Assembly: GCA_005406025.1 (NCBI GenBank) | Contig: BGZK01000886.1 | Span: 186,001 to 250,000 of the forward strand | Origin: Eumeta japonica | Lineage: Eukaryota; Arthropoda; Insecta; Lepidoptera; Psychidae | Length of the DNA stretch: 64,000 nucleotides | Direction of reading: 5' to 3' | In this document: positions 38,501-51,034 of the stretch, piece by piece | How positions within the stretch are numbered: the first letter of the stretch is position 1 | Layout of the letters: each line of letters opens with the position of its first letter | Program-made: the position numbers and the translations under genes | Notes under the pieces: generated by a model | What the model was told of the DNA's origin: nothing | What the model saw: only the letters and a program-made list of their open reading frames with translations | Databases searched by the model: none

Positions 38501-39490
38501 CGTGCTGTAATATAGGTATATCAAATATACCTATACTTAGATACCATTTGTGATATTAACTAAAACCTCTCTTTAAGATGATTTCTCGTACCTAACTGTA
38601 TTTGGCATAAATAGGTACTTTAATACATTGTAATACAATTTACGATTTTGTATAAATTGAAATTAAAATATAGACTTTAAATTAAAATTTATTAATGTAA
38701 AAAATGTTACAAATTTTAATTCTTACCATAAAAGCAAGTACAAAGTGGAAGTGACTTTTACTTTATGTAATTTAGACACTTACAAGTAGGTATATAATAT
38801 TCCTGCCAAAGTCTAAACGACCGCAAAACAACTTATCTTATCTAATGATACTTTTACTTTAATGAGATCATCTAACTTTAATCTATATACCTAGGTAGAC
38901 AATAATTTAGCTTTCAGAAACTTCTTTGGCTGAAGATTACATAATCAATCTTTCAGTTTCATAAATGGCCCCATAACAGACGAGGAAAAAAATATTGCGT
39001 CAGTAAATAATTCTAATTCTATAATAAAATGGTCGATTAGTATATACCGTAGGGTAGATAGATATTTCACAATTAAACTTTAGGTATACGAAAGTTTACC
39101 TTTATTAACTTAACTAATAATTCCAACACATTTAGTTTAGACATTTTGAGAGATATCAATGTCACTCGAGAATTAGGTAATAGGTGGATGGACATACTAA
39201 TTGATTTGGTTTACTGAGAACCTATCAGTATAATAGCAAAGAAATAATGTTTTCAATAGAGTTCTTAATACAGCAATAATTTAAAAATAACCAGTAAAAA
39301 CTAAAGGAACGCCAGCTTAAATATATTAGGTACGTATCTCCAAAATAACAACAATGGTGTACCTATAAAATGAGATTTCCTTTTGAAGAGCAGATTTTTG
39401 AATAAATATCGCACTATATGCAAATCTGTGCCGGACAAATCCTCAAGTTCGAAATATCTAAGCTATCATTCTTGTCGTCGACTCGTCGCT
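35530..39490. other. No gene recognised
   Basis: AT-rich. A stretch at 36380-36660 shares TTTATGAGC...TTCGCA and ATGGCATA.AATAC motifs with 58450-58690, suggesting another old dispersed repeat. Confidence 0.4.
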
Positions 39491-39499
39491 TCTATCAGA

Positions 39500-39910
39500 T
39501 ATTTACTTCTGTACATCGATGCCAACCTATCGAGATGGAGTCCCCGGCGGCGACGACGGCGCACGCGAGGGACGGCGTCGCGGTCGGCGCCCGCCCGCCG
39601 CGGCCACGGGCCGGCTCGCGCGGCCGGCCCACACTAACACAGCACTGCACACCACAAGCACTGCACTCAGGCACGCAGTTTCCGCACTGGCTCAAAGCTT
39701 CCGGAACAGTTCACTCACTCGTTCCTGTCGTTTCGCGGGTCACGCACTCGCCACACTACAACATAACAAGAACGTACGCGTTCGCGGGCCGCGCGTGACT
39801 GGCGCGCCGACGCCCGCGGCCCCGCCCCGCCTGCGCACCGCCCGCGGGCGGGCCGCGGCGGGTGCGGCGACGCCCTCCCGCGGCGCGGCAAGTGCTTAGG
39901 GCGGGGCGAA
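39500..39910 (-). promoter_or_regulatory. CpG/GC-rich island, candidate distal promoter or 5' noncoding exon
   Basis: About 400 bases of very GC- and CpG-rich sequence stand in a strongly AT-rich 20-kb flank. Read on the minus strand the middle part has AGTG-rich text (GAGTGCAGTGCTTGTGGTG, GTGTTAGTGTG), a texture common in insect 5' leaders. A possible donor, CAGAA|GTAAAT, lies near 39510 on the minus strand. No conserved protein is readable on either strand, although several GC-driven open frames exist. vg, 20 kb downstream on the minus strand, is the nearest gene that could use it. This link is inference. Confidence 0.4.
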
Positions 39911-39914
39911 GCTC

Positions 39915-41490
39915 CGACCCCAGCACGACACTACTTCAGTACCGATTTGAATTGTCCATCCAGAAGTTAGGTACTTACAAAAGTACACCTAAGCTAGTTG
40001 CTCAGACATACCTACCAATAAATTTCCTGTAATCCTTAGATAATATTTTGTCATTGTGCCTACTTAAAATTTTCATATTTCTTAGGTAGGTACTCGTTTC
40101 ATTTTTACGTAATAAACTAAGGAAAACCTAGTGGAATCATGATTTTATGATAGGTGCAGATACATCTACACCTATAAATACACAGGAGCATTCTCTTGTT
40201 GCGCACTCGTTAAATAATCCATGTACCTTATTGTATGCACGTGCGATACGTAGAACCTATTAAAGCCCACCTGTCTGCTGAGGTGTAACATCTAAGACAT
40301 CTCAGAATGTAAGTCGCCGCCTTATGTGGGTTAGACGTAAGTACAAATATGCGATAGATCTTCGAAATTAATTATAGACGCTCACGCACGTTAGTGACAA
40401 TGTAGTCCGACATCGTTCGTATTATAGTTTGAGTAAATAGGTTCTATATAGAGGAGACTTCTAGACCGACGTCAGCCGAAACCAATAGCACTAAAATTCT
40501 CCGGTTGTTGTACCCAACCTTTACATGAGACCCATAAAGTAAATTTTGAAGCCATGTGGGCACTTGGGTTTTTATAGGAACAGTAACGTTTCCATATATT
40601 ACCTAGATAAGCCTCACATACCCAAAATGTCATTCACAAGGACTACCCGAAAGACTAAACGAAGTGGATTCTAATGCCAAAACTCATTAATTATTATTGT
40701 CTCCGCTTTACGCTAAATATAAACCTCAAACATTTTTTGAAGCAATAGTCATACTGATCGGAATTAGGATTGCAGCAATCGAAAGAACATCTGAACATAC
40801 GTTTAATGAAAATTTGACATAAATAAGTCGGTTTTAGAAAACCTTTTAATTTAATGTTTTTATTAACAATACCATAGCATTGAACCATATAGATTCTAAA
40901 ATATAAAAAGTGCTGTTTCTAATAAAATTATGTTGAAGGTTGTAATTTTGATACAGAAATCAATTTATTTCTTCGAGAAATATCGTGATCGAAATATTAT
41001 CAATAATGTGTTTATCAGAAAAGGTTTTGAATATTTTAAGAGATCATTTTAAACAGAATTTATTTTAATACTTGAAAAGCTGCAAAGAACGTCACAAATT
41101 TCCTTAAAATCAATTAACTGTATCTATTAAAAAATAGTTTCGTTGTTGAAATGATTTCAGAAAAATATCTTACAAAGAAAAACTGTTAGATATCTTGAAC
41201 GATCAATTTTAAAATCAAAATATTTTGCGAATTTTTTGCAAAAAAAATGAATCGAACGCTGCAAACTCCATTTACGTCGGTTACTTAGTTCAAAGATTTG
41301 GAAAAAATATTGGAAAACTTAAAATTATATAATTTATTTGCGTTTCTAATAATTTTCGAAATAAACACTGATAACTTTGAATTCGAAATTAAATACCTAT
41401 GAGCAATAAACAATGTTTTTGTCATAGTGTATCCAGGCCACTTTTTAAGGGAGAGTCGATCCGTGGTTTAAAAAAAAACTAATGACAGAA
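39915..41490. other. No gene recognised
   Basis: AT-rich sequence between the CpG island and the MITE. Only short meaningless frames. Confidence 0.5.
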
Positions 41491-41502
41491 AAAAAGATTT
41501 TT

Positions 41503-41893
41503 AAGCTATTGCATAGCTTGTATCGCTGGCCTTGAGCGTGGAGACTGAATCCAGAAATTCCGTAACGAAAATAACCTAACACCCCCCACTCCGACCGGCA
41601 CAGCGGTGATATTTTTTACTTTTGTCATCTATCGATGAATAGTAGAACTTTTAATGACTTTTTGGAAATATCACGCTTGTCTCTTTAGTTCAGCAACTCG
41701 CCTCTAGGTGGCAATGGTTGTATCGGCGTTACTGCGCATGCGTAATCCCCCTTTCGCCCCGAAATCTGGTGACTCATGCCTGCTTAGAGTTTCGGCGTTA
41801 GGGCACCTCCTCAAAAAATATACTGCATAAATAAAATAAATAAATAATTATAATTGCATAAGTTGATAAAAAATATATACTATGCAATAGCTT
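41503..41893. mobile_element. MITE-like element, 391 bp, 14-bp perfect terminal inverted repeats
   Basis: AAGCTATTGCATAG at 41503-41516 is inverted exactly as CTATGCAATAGCTT at 41880-41893. The interior is more GC-rich than its flanks and has no transposase frame. A target duplication is not obvious, although the left end is preceded by TT (TTAA context). Confidence 0.65.
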
Positions 41894-42387
41894 TACCGCG
41901 GCAGTCCCCGAGTGCCACACGTGTTTTTTTTCTTAGTAATTATATTTTATTAATTATCCCTTGTACAGTAAATAAACAGAAAGGACAGCATTCTGCCTTT
42001 ATGTCGGGGAGGAGGAAAACCCAAACCGTTTTACGACTTCAAAAACGTTATTGCTCAAATCAATGCGAAAAGTTTCGACACTGGCTTACGAAATAAACCA
42101 TTACCCAGTTTTTTTTCAATGTATCATTAAAGTTTGAGGCTTTACATAAAGATATCAAAAACAGAAATAAAAATGCAATATGTAGAAATAATTTATTTCA
42201 TGCAAAACATATATAGACGTTTCAAAGTTCACGTGAAAACGCTCTCTAACTTGACATGTCGTCACTCTATAAGTCAAAACTTTATGGTACGACAAAACTA
42301 TACACACAGTACAGAAACGATATCTTTACCTAGTTCTATTTACTAAATTGTACGTTTTATAACAATGGATAATCCTTCAATAAGTAA

Positions 42388-42442
42388 ATATAAATCTTAT
42401 ATAAAAAAGGTTCTGGTACTTTTTTATATATAAGATTTATAT
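42388..42442. repeat. Long AT-rich hairpin, arms 21 and 23 nt
   Basis: ATATAAATCTTATATAAAAAA is inverted at 42420-42442 with a single 2-nt TA indel; the loop is GGTTCTGGTAC. Confidence 0.75.
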
Positions 42443-43129
42443 TATCTTGTTGAATTCATACAAAAACAAACAAAAACCTAAATCATAGATACATTTATGA
42501 ATACCTACAAAAACGTAAACACGTTTTATTTGTTTATTATTATCTCTGGGTGTTCGGCATCGGCATTTAAGTAACTTTTAGATTCTCTATATGAAATTTC
42601 TTGGCAATTATTTATAACTGTGTCCAAGAAACTTAAGATAATAGAAGAGGTATTGAAAGTAACTACAAAACAACATTTACCTTCTCCAAAATCTTTTGAT
42701 ATTTTGAAGATTATTTCACCGTAAGTTATTTTTATAGAACTAATATGACCTAGTAGGCACTTACGTCAACAAGAAAGAACTTTTTATGTCGATGTTTAGT
42801 AGGTATATTGAATGAACGCAAACGTTCATGCAAACCACCAAAGAGTAGATGATCACCGTTGCCCATGGACACCTGTAACCCCAAGAAAACCATTAGCATG
42901 TTTTCATTTCCATAATTTGTATTGAATTTTTCGTTTCCAATTTTGGAGTAAGTTGTTCATTCCAAAAAAAAATTGCCAGTTCAAGGATTAATTATAAGCC
43001 GTCCTAACTACTTTGTCTTTTCAGCATTGCATAAGTTTGATCGTATTTTTTTTTCTTATGCAAGGTTATCTGGTGTTGATACACTTACGAAGTAAAGGAT
43101 GCATCAGTGCTGAATATTGAATAATATGT

Positions 43130-43450
43130 TTCGAAATGTTTGCTGAAAGTTTTTACTACTTCTAACAGCTAGCGACCACGAATACCAGCCTCCGTGGACT
43201 ATGTAGGTAATACTTCATCACAACACGTCTACGTACTTGGCGCTCAAAACGAAGGATTTTCAGAATAGCACAACGATCAAACTCATAGTTCGCCCTTCTT
43301 ACAGTCCCGATTTGATATCGTGCGATTTGTATTTTTCCCCCCAAAATATGCAATCGATTCAAAAGAAAGCAGTTTTCATCACTGGGAGGTGCACCGGCTA
43401 CCTTTGAGATAGCGATTGAAGGTATTCGCTGTGTACTGGAAAATTAAGGT
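43130..43450 (+). mobile_element. Mariner transposase C-terminal remnant E
   Basis: In one plus frame the text reads ILHHNTSTYLALKTKDFQ (about 43210), then IKLIVRPSYSPDLISCDLYF (about 43275), matching LHHDNASSH...SPYSPDLAPCDFYLF around the last two catalytic Asp residues of mariner; the first is Asn here. Only the 3' part remains. Confidence 0.72.
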
Positions 43451-43839
43451 GTAATAAAGAAAAAACCCTGATTGGCTGTATGCTTAATACAACCGTAAGT
43501 TTTACGTGGATACGTCTATGTAAATGAGGACTATACGAGCAATTGGAAGAACCGTGCGAATTAATGTCTGTTAAGTTTATTTAAAACTGGGTTTGTTAAG
43601 TCGTTGATATGTAATACCTACGTGATATTAGATAAGCTCGATGATACGAAAAATATGAAATATAACAAAAAAAAGCACATAGAAAGAAGAAAAAAGAAAA
43701 AAAAACTTGAGAGGTGTCAAAGGACACCCTGATGGAACAAAGTTCCTTTCATTCGAAGGAATTGTAATATATTTTTTATTTTTTTTAAATATAATTTGCT
43801 TTTAAATTTATTGAAGTTATAGGCCTGCGTCCGTCCGTA

Positions 43840-43946
43840 TTATGACGCGTATACTTGCTAAACACAATAATGGAGAGATTATAACGCGTATAACTTGGTT
43901 AACACAATTGCAAAGAAAGGTTATAATGCGTACTTGCTAAAAATAC
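43840..43946 (+). repeat. Three-unit tandem repeat, period about 40 bp
   Basis: Units start TTATGACGCGTATACTTG (43840), TTATAACGCGTATAACTT (43879) and TTATAATGCGTACTTG (43921); the first two continue with AACACAAT. The last unit is partial. Confidence 0.65.
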
Positions 43947-44169
43947 ATAAGCATTTATTATTGTCTGTATAAAATCTCTACTTACCTAACTCCATCAGAA
44001 ATATCCGGAACTTGTGCAGAAACACTGTCAGGATTCATTATTGTTATTATTTTTTTATTATTTATTATGTACAAAAAATCTGTATACACCCAACAAAAAT
44101 AATCGCCGCGACACCACACTATTCGATGCGAAATAGAAAGACGAAACGAAAATAACTGGCTTGCTTTCT

Positions 44170-44197
44170 ATGAGAGAGAGAGAGAGAGAGAGAGACA
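44170..44197 (+). repeat. (GA)n microsatellite
   Basis: About thirteen GA units in a row. Confidence 0.9.
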
Positions 44198-44199
44198 GA

Positions 44200-47100
44200 C
44201 ATAGAAACACGCGCACGCCGCACGGCTTACAACTATAGCAAAAAGTGTCGTTACATCTTTTGGTCTTAATTTTTTCCGTCTAGCCCCCTTTCGCAACGCG
44301 CGATAAGGAACTTCGTTCCAAAAAAAGCAATTTGGAGGTATAATTGGATACACAAATCATTCAATCACTTTTACACATTTTTGAAACACGTAGAAACATT
44401 GTTAGATTTATTTCACTCATCATCACGTGAAACGTAATGCATACGTGGTGTCAGTGCAAACTCACGCGCTAGCAAATTATACTTACTGGCTTCGTCCACT
44501 TTTGCATAAACAGTGGTGTTCATGCATATGCTCCTGTCTGCAAAATGGCTTCTATACAAACGAAATCATAGACGCATATATACCGATTTCGTTCACTTAT
44601 GCACCAACAGATGGCATTAGTGGATAAGGTCCTGTTTATTAAATGACCCATGTAGCAAACGAAAACTGACGTATCCACGTCAGTTGTGTAGCGTAACGGG
44701 GGCGGTGGGGGGAGGGCGGCCCTTCGCGACACATTTTGAGAGGCGGCAAAATTTCATAATGACCCAACCCAATACTTTAACTTAACCCAACGTTCAGCTA
44801 ACTATCTGAGACCTCGGTAAAACTATTGCTTGTAAGCACATTTCTTCTTTCGTTGTTCGATTCGTTATGTTGTTGTCACATATGATGAATGTTCTGTATG
44901 TATACATCAATAATTGAAATACGTGTGAAAACTGTTGTTTTAAATGCGATTTTAAATCATAAAACGTATATGGGCATCTTATAATTTAATAAACTATTAT
45001 ACAAAATCCGTTTAATAGTATAACAGTCATATATGCATAACGTATTATTTAGTTTTATTTGTTATTTATTATTATTTGTAACTTATACAATACACAATAA
45101 GAAATTTCCTCTCGTTGAAAAGTTTTTTAGAATTTCAGTATATTTTGGAGTATATGTGGCGAAATGTGACAATTGGGCAATGACAAATGGGGCAATTAAG
45201 AACGGTTGAGTAATAGGAGCACTGGCGATTGAGCCTAACCTGCACTCGCTCGCGTGCGCTTGGACCTTCTGACGTCTTCTTCAATCAAAGTTAGCCTGAT
45301 GTTCCCAACTAGTTATATTAGTAACCTATGTAGAGTTATAAGAGACAATTGTTTGTTTTTCGGTCCGAACTTATAAAAAAGTTCAGATTGTCAGCGTCCA
45401 TATATAAAGCATAAAGATAGATTCTCATTTTTTATGTTTATTGTGATAACATACCTACCCAATTTACCATTCGATCAATTGTGATTGAAAATCGAATTAA
45501 GTATTTGTATTATGGTTTTCCAATATGATGCTTTCCTATTAATGGGTGCCTATATAACTTTTACTGCACGTTTAAAAAAAAATATCGAAAAAGGTAGTAA
45601 GACAAAAACGATTTAGAAAAATAAGTAAAACTGTAATAAAGAAAAATATACCAAAGGAAGATATATCAAAAGGAAATTTTCAAAGATGAAGGAATTAAAC
45701 GAAAACAGGCTATATCCAAAAACCAAAGCGTTTTAAAATTGACGACGAAAACTCATTTACTGCAAAACTAAACGAAAATATAATTTATCATAATGAGTCA
45801 ATATATTCAGAGGAGAAAATTCCATGTTCAATTTGTTCAGACATGGGTAAAAACTGAAAGATGTGGTACCGATGAAGATGTTACGTATGCTTACGTAAGG
45901 GCACGTAAAGAATGCTCTGTGAGTGATAGCCCATCTTCTAATATTTGTGCTTTTTCTTTGGACCCTTAAGGGATCAAAGAAAAATCACAAATTATAACAT
46001 TCATTTCACATATAATTGTCAAATGAGCTTTCATTTCTCCAATGCATTTCCCGAAGTATGAAGTAATAAGAGCGAATGACTTTTTGTAAAATCTCTCATT
46101 TTACTGAAATGCACACCTCTAATTGATTTAAACTGTGACTATCTGTTACTGAAATATACAAGGTTTATGTTCCTAATTATGATTTATAATAATAATAAAA
46201 AAAAGTACGGTTTTTATCAACAATTTTTCTGGGCGCCAATTCGCCCAGCGCAGGCAACTGAAACCTACGCTACGCCCATAAAGAAGTATAAAGGCTGCGC
46301 CATTGATCCTCATGGGCGCTCGATTGTGCTGCCATCTAGTGGTATTATTTATAACTATACTAACATTAAAAATATTTTTAAGCAACCTTTATAAATTAGC
46401 TTAAACACGATTTATTAATTCATGATTTACTTTCTACAAACATTTTGGGATAAATATGTTGAATGGACTTTTATATTTACATGAATTTATTATGTAAAAT
46501 TGATTTGAACATGTAACCGAAAATTTGTTATGTAGGCTCATGTCATTTCTGTATTATCTCAACATGAGTAGTAACTTATTAAATTAATTAAAACAAGGTC
46601 TAAATTGAAAATATGTTTATAACAAAAGTAAAGTAAGTCTAGCTATTGTTCCACAAATTATAAGAACGATAAAGTTGTTTGTCGTATTATTTTTTCAATA
46701 ACAGTCTCAAAAAGTTGTTTTTTCTTAATAAAGTGTTTATATTGCAAGCGAAGTTTAATTTTATCCTGAACCGAGAGAACAGTTCCGGCGTAACGCTGAT
46801 ATAGTTTATAGTATATTTCTTATAGTATCAGAAAACTTTCTGAGTGTCCCATGCACATTAATATTATTACGCTAAAGTATCTGACATTTGAGCGGCAGTG
46901 CCGATGCACTCAGGGGCATGGTTATCGGAGGGCTTGAGGGTGACGTACACCGGGACGGAACTCCATCTTTAGAGGGGCCCTCGACCCCTGGCAAGCAAAC
47001 CTCGGGCTAAACCCGCGAAAATTTTTCCCATTTTACAAAACATAATATTGTGATTAGCAATTATTTTTGGAATGTTCCTTCTTCTTTAATGAAAGAACAC

Positions 47101-48680
47101 GATTAAACAGTGATCTGAAAAATGCCCCACCAAGAATTTCTTCGATGTTGTTCACAACAAACAAACAAAAACATTTTTTTTTATTGTTTCAAAATTGTTA
47201 AATTTTATAACATTAAGTAACTATTTTTTTTTCCAATTTTCAACTATCAAATTTTACAAAATTTTAGAAATTAAAAATTTTGTTTTTGAAAATATGAAAT
47301 TACGACCGATGACAATACAATAAGTATTGTCATCGGTCCTTGACATGTATGCAAAGGGAATGCCAGACTGTGGCCAAAAACGCACAACATATACTGATTA
47401 CTTAATATTCTTAATTTATATTTTATAAACTTTAGGCAATGTTCGCTTAACATCACTAGTTGGGATTATTTTGCAACAAATAAATAGTATTAAATAGTAG
47501 TTTGACAATAGGCCTTTTCATCTCAAAATTTTTTTGTGCGCATGCGTTAGCATCAGCCATCTTTTTCGTACAGTTTTTGATAAGCAACCACGATAAAGTG
47601 CCCGTACATAAAAAATAAAAATAAAACAATTTTTGTTGAAGCATTGTCACTGTAAAAATTGAAAGAAATGAAAGTAATAAAACATATAACTGAAAAAAAA
47701 TTTTTACATTTCATTTTAATTATGTTGACTGTACGAAAAGGAACAACAAAACGGTGTTGTTATGGAGTATGTAAAAGTGATACACGGCTAAAATCATTCA
47801 AAGATAATACATATTATTTTATAAAATTTTTATATATTCTCTCTTCATTAAGATTTTACTTATAATAAAAAATACAAAAAATATTCAATATCTTATTTAC
47901 ATTTTTCTTATCAATAATGCCATATGTAATCTCAAAATATTAATGACTTATTTTAATAATTATATTTTTAGGAGTCACATTCATGTTAAAAAAAACTGCT
48001 TTTTTCAGTACTACAAATGACTTAATATTATTGAGAAAGATAAAATTGTTAATATTACTTTTTTTTATCTATGTAAATAGTAAGCAAATATTGATACTTA
48101 ACCTCTCTATCAGCTCATTTTTTTTTCACTTTTTGTGGGCGTCCATGACATTTTAGTCATCTTTTTAATTGCTCACAATTATGAGCTTCAATTGAATCAT
48201 AAATAAGTGAAGCACCATCGATGGTTTCTTCCAATAATTTATTTGATTGTGGTGATAGTATTCCTTTTCCAGCCATTGTTCATTAAAACTGTACGAATCT
48301 TTTAAATTCCCACCATTTCAGCATGGCGGCTACGCATGGGCTCGTGTTCTGATGAAAAGGCCTAATAACTGTCGATGGCAGCTATAGTGTTACCATTTAT
48401 CATCGGGAAACAAATCGAGAAGTAATCGATGATAAACGGAGAATAGATTATTATTATCAAGTTTTTGATGTTCGCAGAAACTAATAAAAACGATAAAGGC
48501 ATTATTGCAAACGATATATCTCTCATTTGTTTAATACTTTATTTCAACAAATTATTAAATAACGACTCCTTGTAATAATAATATGCGATTACTGTTCGGA
48601 TAAACTTCGATATCGATTTATCGAGTTTGCACGGGAATGGCAGCATGTGGCGAGATAATTAAAAGAAAAACAGCATTTGA
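44200..48680. other. No gene recognised; several GC-richer patches
   Basis: GC-richer patches at 44420-44740, 46230-46340 and 46890-47020 may be repeat fragments, but none shows terminal repeats or coding motifs I recognise. A 9-bp inverted repeat (AACTGACGT-ATCC-ACGTCAGTT) is at 44664-44685. Confidence 0.4.
47304..47338. repeat. 15-bp perfect hairpin with 5-nt loop
   Basis: GACCGATGACAATAC, loop AATAA, GTATTGTCATCGGTC. No T-rich terminator context and no adjacent gene. Confidence 0.85.
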
Positions 48681-48685
48681 CATTG

Positions 48686-48693
48686 GTTAACAG
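48686..48693. repeat. Left 8-bp target site duplication of the hAT element
   Basis: GTTAACAG is identical to 49424-49431. An 8-bp duplication is the hallmark of hAT insertion. Confidence 0.85.
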
Positions 48694-49423
48694 CAGGGTT
48701 TCCAACTTAGGGGTTTTCCCCCCAAATTTAGGGGGAAAAAAAGTAGGATGGGGTTTTTTTAAGGGTGTTATATTTTTAGGGATTTTCATAACTCTCAATA
48801 TTTTTTTTTCCAAATTCAGCAAAATACAGGTGTAATAAGCAGTATAAGTCCTGAGGTAATCCATTCTAGCATATATAGCAAATCATATTTAGTTCTATAT
48901 ATATCGCTTTAGCGACATCTAGTGTGATGATTGCTTAATATTAAGACTACAGAGTATAGAGATGTTTATTATTGAGAGTACAGAATAAAAGCTGCGTTTA
49001 TGTTTACGACAATTAGGGGAACCTGTTGTACCTAGGACAGTTTTTTAGATATATATTTTTTATTGTGATTTGACGTACAGCACACAAATCATATTTGCAT
49101 ATTTTGAAATGTCAATCATTTGGGTACTCACCACCAAAATATCAGAAATGTATAATTCATACTTACATATATTTTAAAAGTTAAAAAAAAATGGTAAGTA
49201 AGGTCAAGGTGAAATTATTTATTTATTGTTTGAAATTTATTAATTAATGATATTTTATTACTTATTAACTATTTTTCATCCATTATTCATTTTAAAAGTA
49301 GTGAGTTGTTTATTTTACAAATAATAAAATTTTTTTTAGGGAGAATCCTTAATAATTGTGGGGATTTTAGGGGTTTTTGATTGAGGCTTTAGGGAGATAA
49401 ATTTTTGAGAGTTGGGAACACTG
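48694..49423. mobile_element. Nonautonomous hAT-type element, 730 bp, with perfect 8-bp target duplication
   Basis: The ends are CAGGGTTTCCAACT and, inverted, CAGTGTTCCCAACT, typical hAT terminal repeats. GTTAACAG occurs immediately outside both ends (48686-48693 and 49424-49431). The interior is AT-rich with TTTAGGG/CCCTAAA-like runs near both ends and has no transposase frame. Confidence 0.88.
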
Positions 49424-49431
49424 GTTAACAG
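49424..49431. repeat. Right 8-bp target site duplication of the hAT element
   Basis: GTTAACAG is identical to 48686-48693, directly after the CACTG end of the element. Confidence 0.85.
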
Positions 49432-50329
49432 TGACAGTTCATTCATAATTGCCTGCAAATTTTATGTGTTGTTTTACTGTTTATTGCGTTTTATTTTGTT
49501 TTGAAATCTAACAACTTGGTATTGTAAATGGACAGTGGATACCGATAGCATCGAATTTTATCACCACATCTTGAATATGAATACCGCTTTTGTTTCTAAT
49601 GACGAGGCCAGCGCGAACTTGAAATCGACATATTAACTATATATTTAATAACAATCCGATCATTCACACTGACAGCATTTGCAATAATTGTTATACTTGT
49701 CATTTACGAATGATATGCAAACATAAAATCTGCAAAAAATAATAAAAACAAGTTGAGTTTTATTGTAAAAGTCTGTTTTTGTAAAATTAAAAACTGTTTA
49801 TAATTTCAAAACTTTGACTTCTTTGTATCTAATTCCTTAACCTAAGCATTATTGGCATTGCGTATTATCGTTTCGATACTATTTTCAATGTGGGCATCCA
49901 TAGCCGGGGCACTATAGCGGCGTGGCATTCCCCCGACATCTAGAAATTGGTGAAAATTACTCAAAAATTCCATTTCATACATAAGGTCAAGCTAATAACA
50001 GCGTTAGAGAAGTATGAATATAGGGGTGCAAGTTGAATCTGTCATTTATCACCAAAATAGCAGTTAAAAACAAGGCTACATCGAGCCTAGGTTTAACCGA
50101 ACTCTTTTATACTTTTGCAAAAATTAAAGTTAGGTTATAACTTAAATTGTTATTTTGTTTTTTTGCCTATTACCTATATTATTGATGTAACCTATTTATC
50201 ATTTTTTTTTTTATTATTATTATCTACCACTTTACTCAATATATATGTACATAGTAACTTTCTAACTTAAATATTAAGTCGGGAAAAATTTTCTTCGTTT
50301 TTATAAGTAAAAACTTACAATAAAATCTC

Positions 50330-51030
50330 TGGTCGTGCTGTTTTTATCTGGATAGTGTTGATACCATGAAATAGATGACATAAAAAAAATAAATAAAAAG
50401 TACCTAAAAATTGCGTCCTGTCATTGGACGCAATCTAATACATTAGATTACCTAAAATGGGTAATCTAATGTAGAAATCCGATATACTTTGAAGTTTTAT
50501 TACAAAAAAAAAAAACTGCAAAAAGATTGTGGTGTTTATGAACCTAATACACAGTTGGTAAAAGTAGCACAAAACTGGTTCAAGCATTTTCAATCCAGTA
50601 AATTTGATATCAAAAATGAACCTCGCTCTAGTCAACTATTATATATGAGGTCGATGCAATTTTGGAAAAAATAGAACAAAATCGACATATTAGTAATCAT
50701 TATGTCGACATATACATAAATCTGACAACTGAAGACCTGGGAATTGAATAAAACAGTTTTACCCACTTAAAAAGGTGGATATACAAAAAGCTCGATACTT
50801 GGATCCTACATGAGCTCACTGAAAGAAATCTAATTAATCGTGTACGCATTTGCAATTCTCCAATGAAACATAATGAAACTGAACCGTTTTAAAAAAATTG
50901 ATCACTGGTAATGAAAAATAGATTATCTATGACAAGAACATGCGAAAAAGATCATGATCAAAAGCTAATATATTATTATGTCAAAATGACAGTCAAAACA
51001 CTGTAGTTCATTGATGGCAGGTACAGACCG
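50330..51030 (+). mobile_element. Mariner remnant B, truncated second copy of remnant A
   Basis: The leader (CTGTTTTTATCTGGATAGTG...) and the following GTAGAAAT...GAAGTTTTATTAC segment match the start of remnant A, as do KVAQNWFKHFQSSKFDIKNE and the TEDLGIE...LTHLKRW region. Similarity fades after a KNMRKRS-like segment (about 50960), so the catalytic 3' half is missing. The copy carries a nested hairpin cluster at 50410-50472 not seen at the same place in remnant A. Confidence 0.82.
50410..50472. repeat. Adjacent hairpins inside mariner remnant B
   Basis: ATTGCGTCC/GGACGCAAT (50410-50434), ATCTAAT-AC-ATTAGAT (50433-50448) and ACATTAGATTACC/GGTAATCTAATGT (50440-50472) overlap end to end. Confidence 0.75.
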
Positions 51031-51034
51031 AAAC

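Noticed and set aside
39418..39899. Two 126-aa plus-strand frames over the CpG island
   Set aside because: GC-driven; both frames are open at once, a sign of composition rather than coding.
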